A stretch of 7,370 nucleotides of DNA from Candidatus Proteinoplasmatales archaeon SG8-5 (GTDB lineage Archaea; Thermoplasmatota; Thermoplasmata; SG8-5), in NCBI GenBank assembly GCA_001595885.1, contig LSSH01000053.1:1-7370 (forward strand). Reading direction: 5' to 3'. The notes beneath the pieces were generated by a model. The model was not told where the DNA came from and made no database searches. It worked only from the letters and a program-made list of their open reading frames with translations. Both the position numbers and the translations under genes were made by a program. Below are positions 4,985-7,370 of the stretch, in pieces. The stretch's first letter is position 1. Each line of letters opens with the position of its first letter.

Positions 4985-6715
4985 TCAAACAACACGTTTG
5001 AACAACTTCTCTAGTTCTTTCTCGGTGATGCGGATGATCGTAGGCCGGCCGTGCGCGCATGTGTAAGGAGAGTCGATTCCGTGCATCTCCTCGATAAGGC
5101 GCCTCATCTGGTTCATGCTCAGTCTTTCGCCAGCGCGTACGGCCGAGTGGCAGGCTATCAGATGCCTAATGTCATCCCGCTTTTCCTCGATGGACCTCGC
5201 CTTCCCCAACTCAGCGAGCTCATTGATCAGGTCCATCAGGCCGGATTCGCTCTCCAGGTGACCGGCGGTAACCGGTACAGCCCTTACCAGGAAGGTATCC
5301 TTGCCGAAGGGCTCGATCTTGAATCCCATGTCCTCGATGATATGGCGGTAATGTTCGATGAGCTGCCCCTCCCTCTTGTTAACGGCTAACGGAACGGGTG
5401 TTATCAGGTTCTGAGCGGCCTTGGCACCCTTGTCCTCGGACCTCTTCAGCTTCTCCAGCATCACCCGCTCGTGGGCCGCGTGCTGGTCAATGATGACTAG
5501 GTCTGAACCACTCTGCGCAAGAATATAGGTATCCAATATCTGGCCGATGACCTTCATCCTCGGGAGCATGCCCTCCTCTGTGATGTCCACGGGTGGTTCA
5601 TCTTCAATGATCTGCGTCTGGGCAGCGGAAGAGGCCGCTGCCTTCTTCGGCTTCTTCTTGGCTCCAACATGTGCAGCGGTCACCGGCACGGCATCATCAT
5701 GTACGGGTCGGCTCTCGGGTATGATGTCAACGTTGCCGAGGGCTTCGGCAACGGCCTTTCTAACAAGCTTGGCCAGAGGCTTGATTTCCGCGAATTTTAT
5801 TTCGCGTTTTGTCGGGTGAACGTTGACATCGATCCACTTTCGAACGATGTCAATGAAAATCGCACCCACCGGATGCCGGTTCCTCATTAACAAACCCGCG
5901 TATCCCTCTTCGATTGCCGCCGTAATCTCCTTGCTGGCCACTGGCCTGTTGTTTACAAAAATGTGCAAGTCCTGGGTTGTTGATTTTGTTAACGCAGGCT
6001 TTGCTAGACATCCCTCGACCTTAACACCCTTGTCTGTTTCATAGAACAAGACCATCTCTTTCGTGACACGGCGTCCGAATACATCTGTCATGCGGTCAAT
6101 GAGGTTCGGCGCCCTGGCATATTTCAAAACTTCAACGTCCTCATTGTGCAGCTGGAACGCGACTTTGGGATAGGCCAGCGCCCTCTCGGTCACGACCTGA
6201 ATGATGTGGCTCATCTCCACCCTGTCGCTTTTCAGGTACTTCAGCCGCGCTGGGATGTCCGCGAACAATCCGTTAACGACAATTGTAGTGCCGGTCTCCC
6301 TGCCGACCTCCTTTTTTTGCAGGATGTTGCCGCCCTTGATCTTCAGCGAAATCCCGATACCGGCCTTCTTATCTTTCGTCGATACCTCCACCTCGGCGAC
6401 CGAGGCGATGCTAGAGAGCGCCTCTCCCCTGAAGCCGAGCGTACCTAGGACATCCAGGTCCTCTATCTTCGATAGCTTGCTGGTCGCGTGCTGTTTGAAC
6501 GCCAGTTCAATGTCCTCAACGTCCATGCCGTGGCCGTCATCGCTGACCTCGATGCGCTCCTTCCCGGCCCCGCCGACACGGACCCTGACGTCGGTGGCCC
6601 CCGCATCCAGCGAGTTCTCCAACAACTCCTTGACCACAGAAGCCGGGCGCTCGATGACCTCGCCCGCGGCTATCTTGTTGATGGTGTTATCGTCCAGAAG
6701 GCGTATCCTACCCAT
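4985..6715 (-). CDS. mutL: DNA mismatch repair protein MutL (endonuclease type)
   Basis: MutL couples mismatch recognition by MutS to strand removal. The 576-residue product, counted from the second ATG, has the GHKL ATPase N-terminus: GEVIERP (18-24), LLENSLDAGA (31-40), DDGHGM (59-64), HATSK (76-80) and TLGFRGEAL (92-100). FVNNRPV (253-259) and VNVHPTKREIKF (297-308) follow in the transducer domain. After a Lys/Ala-rich linker (about 350-370), the C-terminal dimerisation/nuclease domain has DQHA-AH-E-RVML-E (410-421), ACHSAVRAGE (521-530) and CAHGRPT (553-559). These metal-site motifs mark a MutL that nicks DNA itself, as in organisms without MutH. Two adjacent ATGs (6718, 6715) fall inside the end of mutS; a GGAGG site gives 6-base spacing to the second, so I use 6715. 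The stop abuts that of the convergent propeller gene with no base between. Confidence 0.96.
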   Translation of the reverse strand: MGRIRLLDDNTINKIAAGEVIERPASVVKELLENSLDAGATDVRVRVGGAGKERIEVSDDGHGMDVEDIELAFKQHATSKLSKIEDLDVLGTLGFRGEALSSIASVAEVEVSTKDKKAGIGISLKIKGGNILQKKEVGRETGTTIVVNGLFADIPARLKYLKSDRVEMSHIIQVVTERALAYPKVAFQLHNEDVEVLKYARAPNLIDRMTDVFGRRVTKEMVLFYETDKGVKVEGCLAKPALTKSTTQDLHIFVNNRPVASKEITAAIEEGYAGLLMRNRHPVGAIFIDIVRKWIDVNVHPTKREIKFAEIKPLAKLVRKAVAEALGNVDIIPESRPVHDDAVPVTAAHVGAKKKPKKAAASSAAQTQIIEDEPPVDITEEGMLPRMKVIGQILDTYILAQSGSDLVIIDQHAAHERVMLEKLKRSEDKGAKAAQNLITPVPLAVNKREGQLIEHYRHIIEDMGFKIEPFGKDTFLVRAVPVTAGHLESESGLMDLINELAELGKARSIEEKRDDIRHLIACHSAVRAGERLSMNQMRRLIEEMHGIDSPYTCAHGRPTIIRITEKELEKLFKRVV

Positions 6716-7370
6716 CATCTTCCTCCGCCTTCTTCTTCAGCTCGTCCAGCTTGTGGAGGGCCTGCATAGGGGTGATATGATGTGTGTCCAGTTCCTTCAG
6801 TTCCTCGCGTATCCGGTCCTTCGCTTTGATCTCGTCGAACATGACCAACTGGGTGTATGTCTTCTTTCGTCTCTTCTTGGTCGGGGATTCCATGTCAACC
6901 AGGGCCTGGTCCTCTATTTGTTTAAGTAAGACCTTGGCCCGCTCGACAACGTCCAATGGCATTCCTGCCAGCTTGGCCACCTGAACTCCATAGCTGCGAT
7001 TGGTGCTTCCCGGTATCACCTTCCTCAGGAACACGATGTCGTCCCTCTGCTCCTTTACCGCGATGTTATAGTTTACGACGCCGTCAAGCAATTCCTCCAG
7101 CTCGGTCAACTGATGATAATGTGTGGCAAAGATGGTCTTCGAGCCCACTTTCTTCGAATGCACGAACTCGGTCACGGCCCAGGCAATGCTGAGCCCGTCG
7201 AAGGTGCTCGTTCCCCTGCCTATCTCGTCGAGGAGTATCAGGCTTCTCTTTGTTGCATTGGTAAGTATGTTAGCGACCTGCGTCATCTCGACCATGAAGG
7301 TGCTCTGGCCCCTTGTCAGGTCGTCGAACGCGCCAACCCTCGTGAAGATCTGGTCCACCACCCCGACGCT
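6708..7370 (-). CDS. mutS: DNA mismatch repair protein MutS, C-terminal ATPase part (runs off the window)
   Basis: MutS dimers bind mismatches and insertion/deletion loops and use ATP to switch to a sliding clamp that recruits MutL. The visible 220 codons are open to the window edge and begin SVGVVDQIFTRVGAFDDL, so the Walker A loop should lie just outside. They contain the signature RGQSTFMVEM (20-29 of the visible part), Walker B LILLDEIGRGTSTFDG (44-59) and the switch histidine region ATHYHQL (82-88). After these comes the RSYGVQVAKLAGMP helix region and a charged C-terminal tail (KKRRKKTY, then KKKAEEDDG). Strong similarity to bacterial MutS1 in these motifs points to the mismatch-repair subfamily, not MutS2, which fits its pairing with mutL. 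Its stop lies 8 bases inside mutL (11 if the upstream ATG is used). Confidence 0.97.
   Translation of the reverse strand, partial: SVGVVDQIFTRVGAFDDLTRGQSTFMVEMTQVANILTNATKRSLILLDEIGRGTSTFDGLSIAWAVTEFVHSKKVGSKTIFATHYHQLTELEELLDGVVNYNIAVKEQRDDIVFLRKVIPGSTNRSYGVQVAKLAGMPLDVVERAKVLLKQIEDQALVDMESPTKKRRKKTYTQLVMFDEIKAKDRIREELKELDTHHITPMQALHKLDELKKKAEEDDG
6722..6726 (-). promoter_or_regulatory. Ribosome binding site of mutL within the mutS coding region
   Basis: Minus strand GGAGG followed by AAG-ATG-ATG. The spacing is 3 bases to the first ATG and 6 to the second. The second ATG is the better spaced start, and the overlap with mutS suggests translational coupling. Confidence 0.55.

Noticed and set aside
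6201..6929. Long 242-residue open frame on the plus strand across mutL and mutS
   Set aside because: It is antisense to two clearly conserved genes, has a serine/leucine-rich composition typical of a shadow frame, and shows no domain or ribosome binding site.

Overview
The window looks archaeal, most likely from a mesophilic or moderately growing euryarchaeon of the Thermoplasmatota type. The lineage is an inference; no marker here fixes it. The archaeal signs are a ribosomal protein L18Ae(LX) - prefoldin alpha - FtsY gene cluster, a PurP-family ligase, TATA-like box A elements placed about 25-30 bases from predicted transcription starts, and secreted proteins with beta-propeller and 'GWNLV' modules. 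The mutS-mutL pair is a bacterial-type mismatch repair system of the kind found in some mesophilic archaea.

Layout. On the minus strand at the left edge is rpl18a (569-793), then pfdA (139-564), then the start of ftsY (1-136), packed with gaps of 4 and 2 bases as one operon. A promoter region (794-924) separates it from a divergent plus-strand gene for a secreted, membrane-anchored acidic protein (925-2170). That gene is broken into three reading frames. Two of the breaks are perfect tandem duplications of 22 bp and 14 bp, and the third is a shift of about one base near 1106-1152. Removing them restores one 402-residue protein with a signal peptide and a C-terminal membrane anchor. Next is a minus-strand PurP-family gene (2167-3324), whose stop overlaps the stop of the broken gene by 4 bases. 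A short divergent promoter region (3325-3415) follows, containing a perfect 12-bp palindrome, and then a plus-strand secreted protein (3416-4984) built as a six-blade Asp-box propeller with two C-terminal GWNLV modules. The right part is mutL (4985-6715) and the 3' part of mutS (6708-7370 and beyond), overlapping on the minus strand.

How the genes work together. The left operon joins translation (L18Ae), co-translational folding (prefoldin) and membrane targeting (FtsY). MutS recognises mismatches and MutL, which carries the endonuclease motif, nicks the strand. PurP-family enzymes make FAICAR in archaeal purine synthesis, but this copy has changes in the nucleotide-binding loop and may be a paralog. 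The two secreted proteins are probably cell-surface products.

I found no tRNA, rRNA, CRISPR array, insertion sequence or phage gene, and no non-coding stretch over 300 bases. The most notable signal is the pair of out-of-frame tandem duplications in the surface-protein gene: recent decay, phase-variation-like switching, or an assembly artefact.
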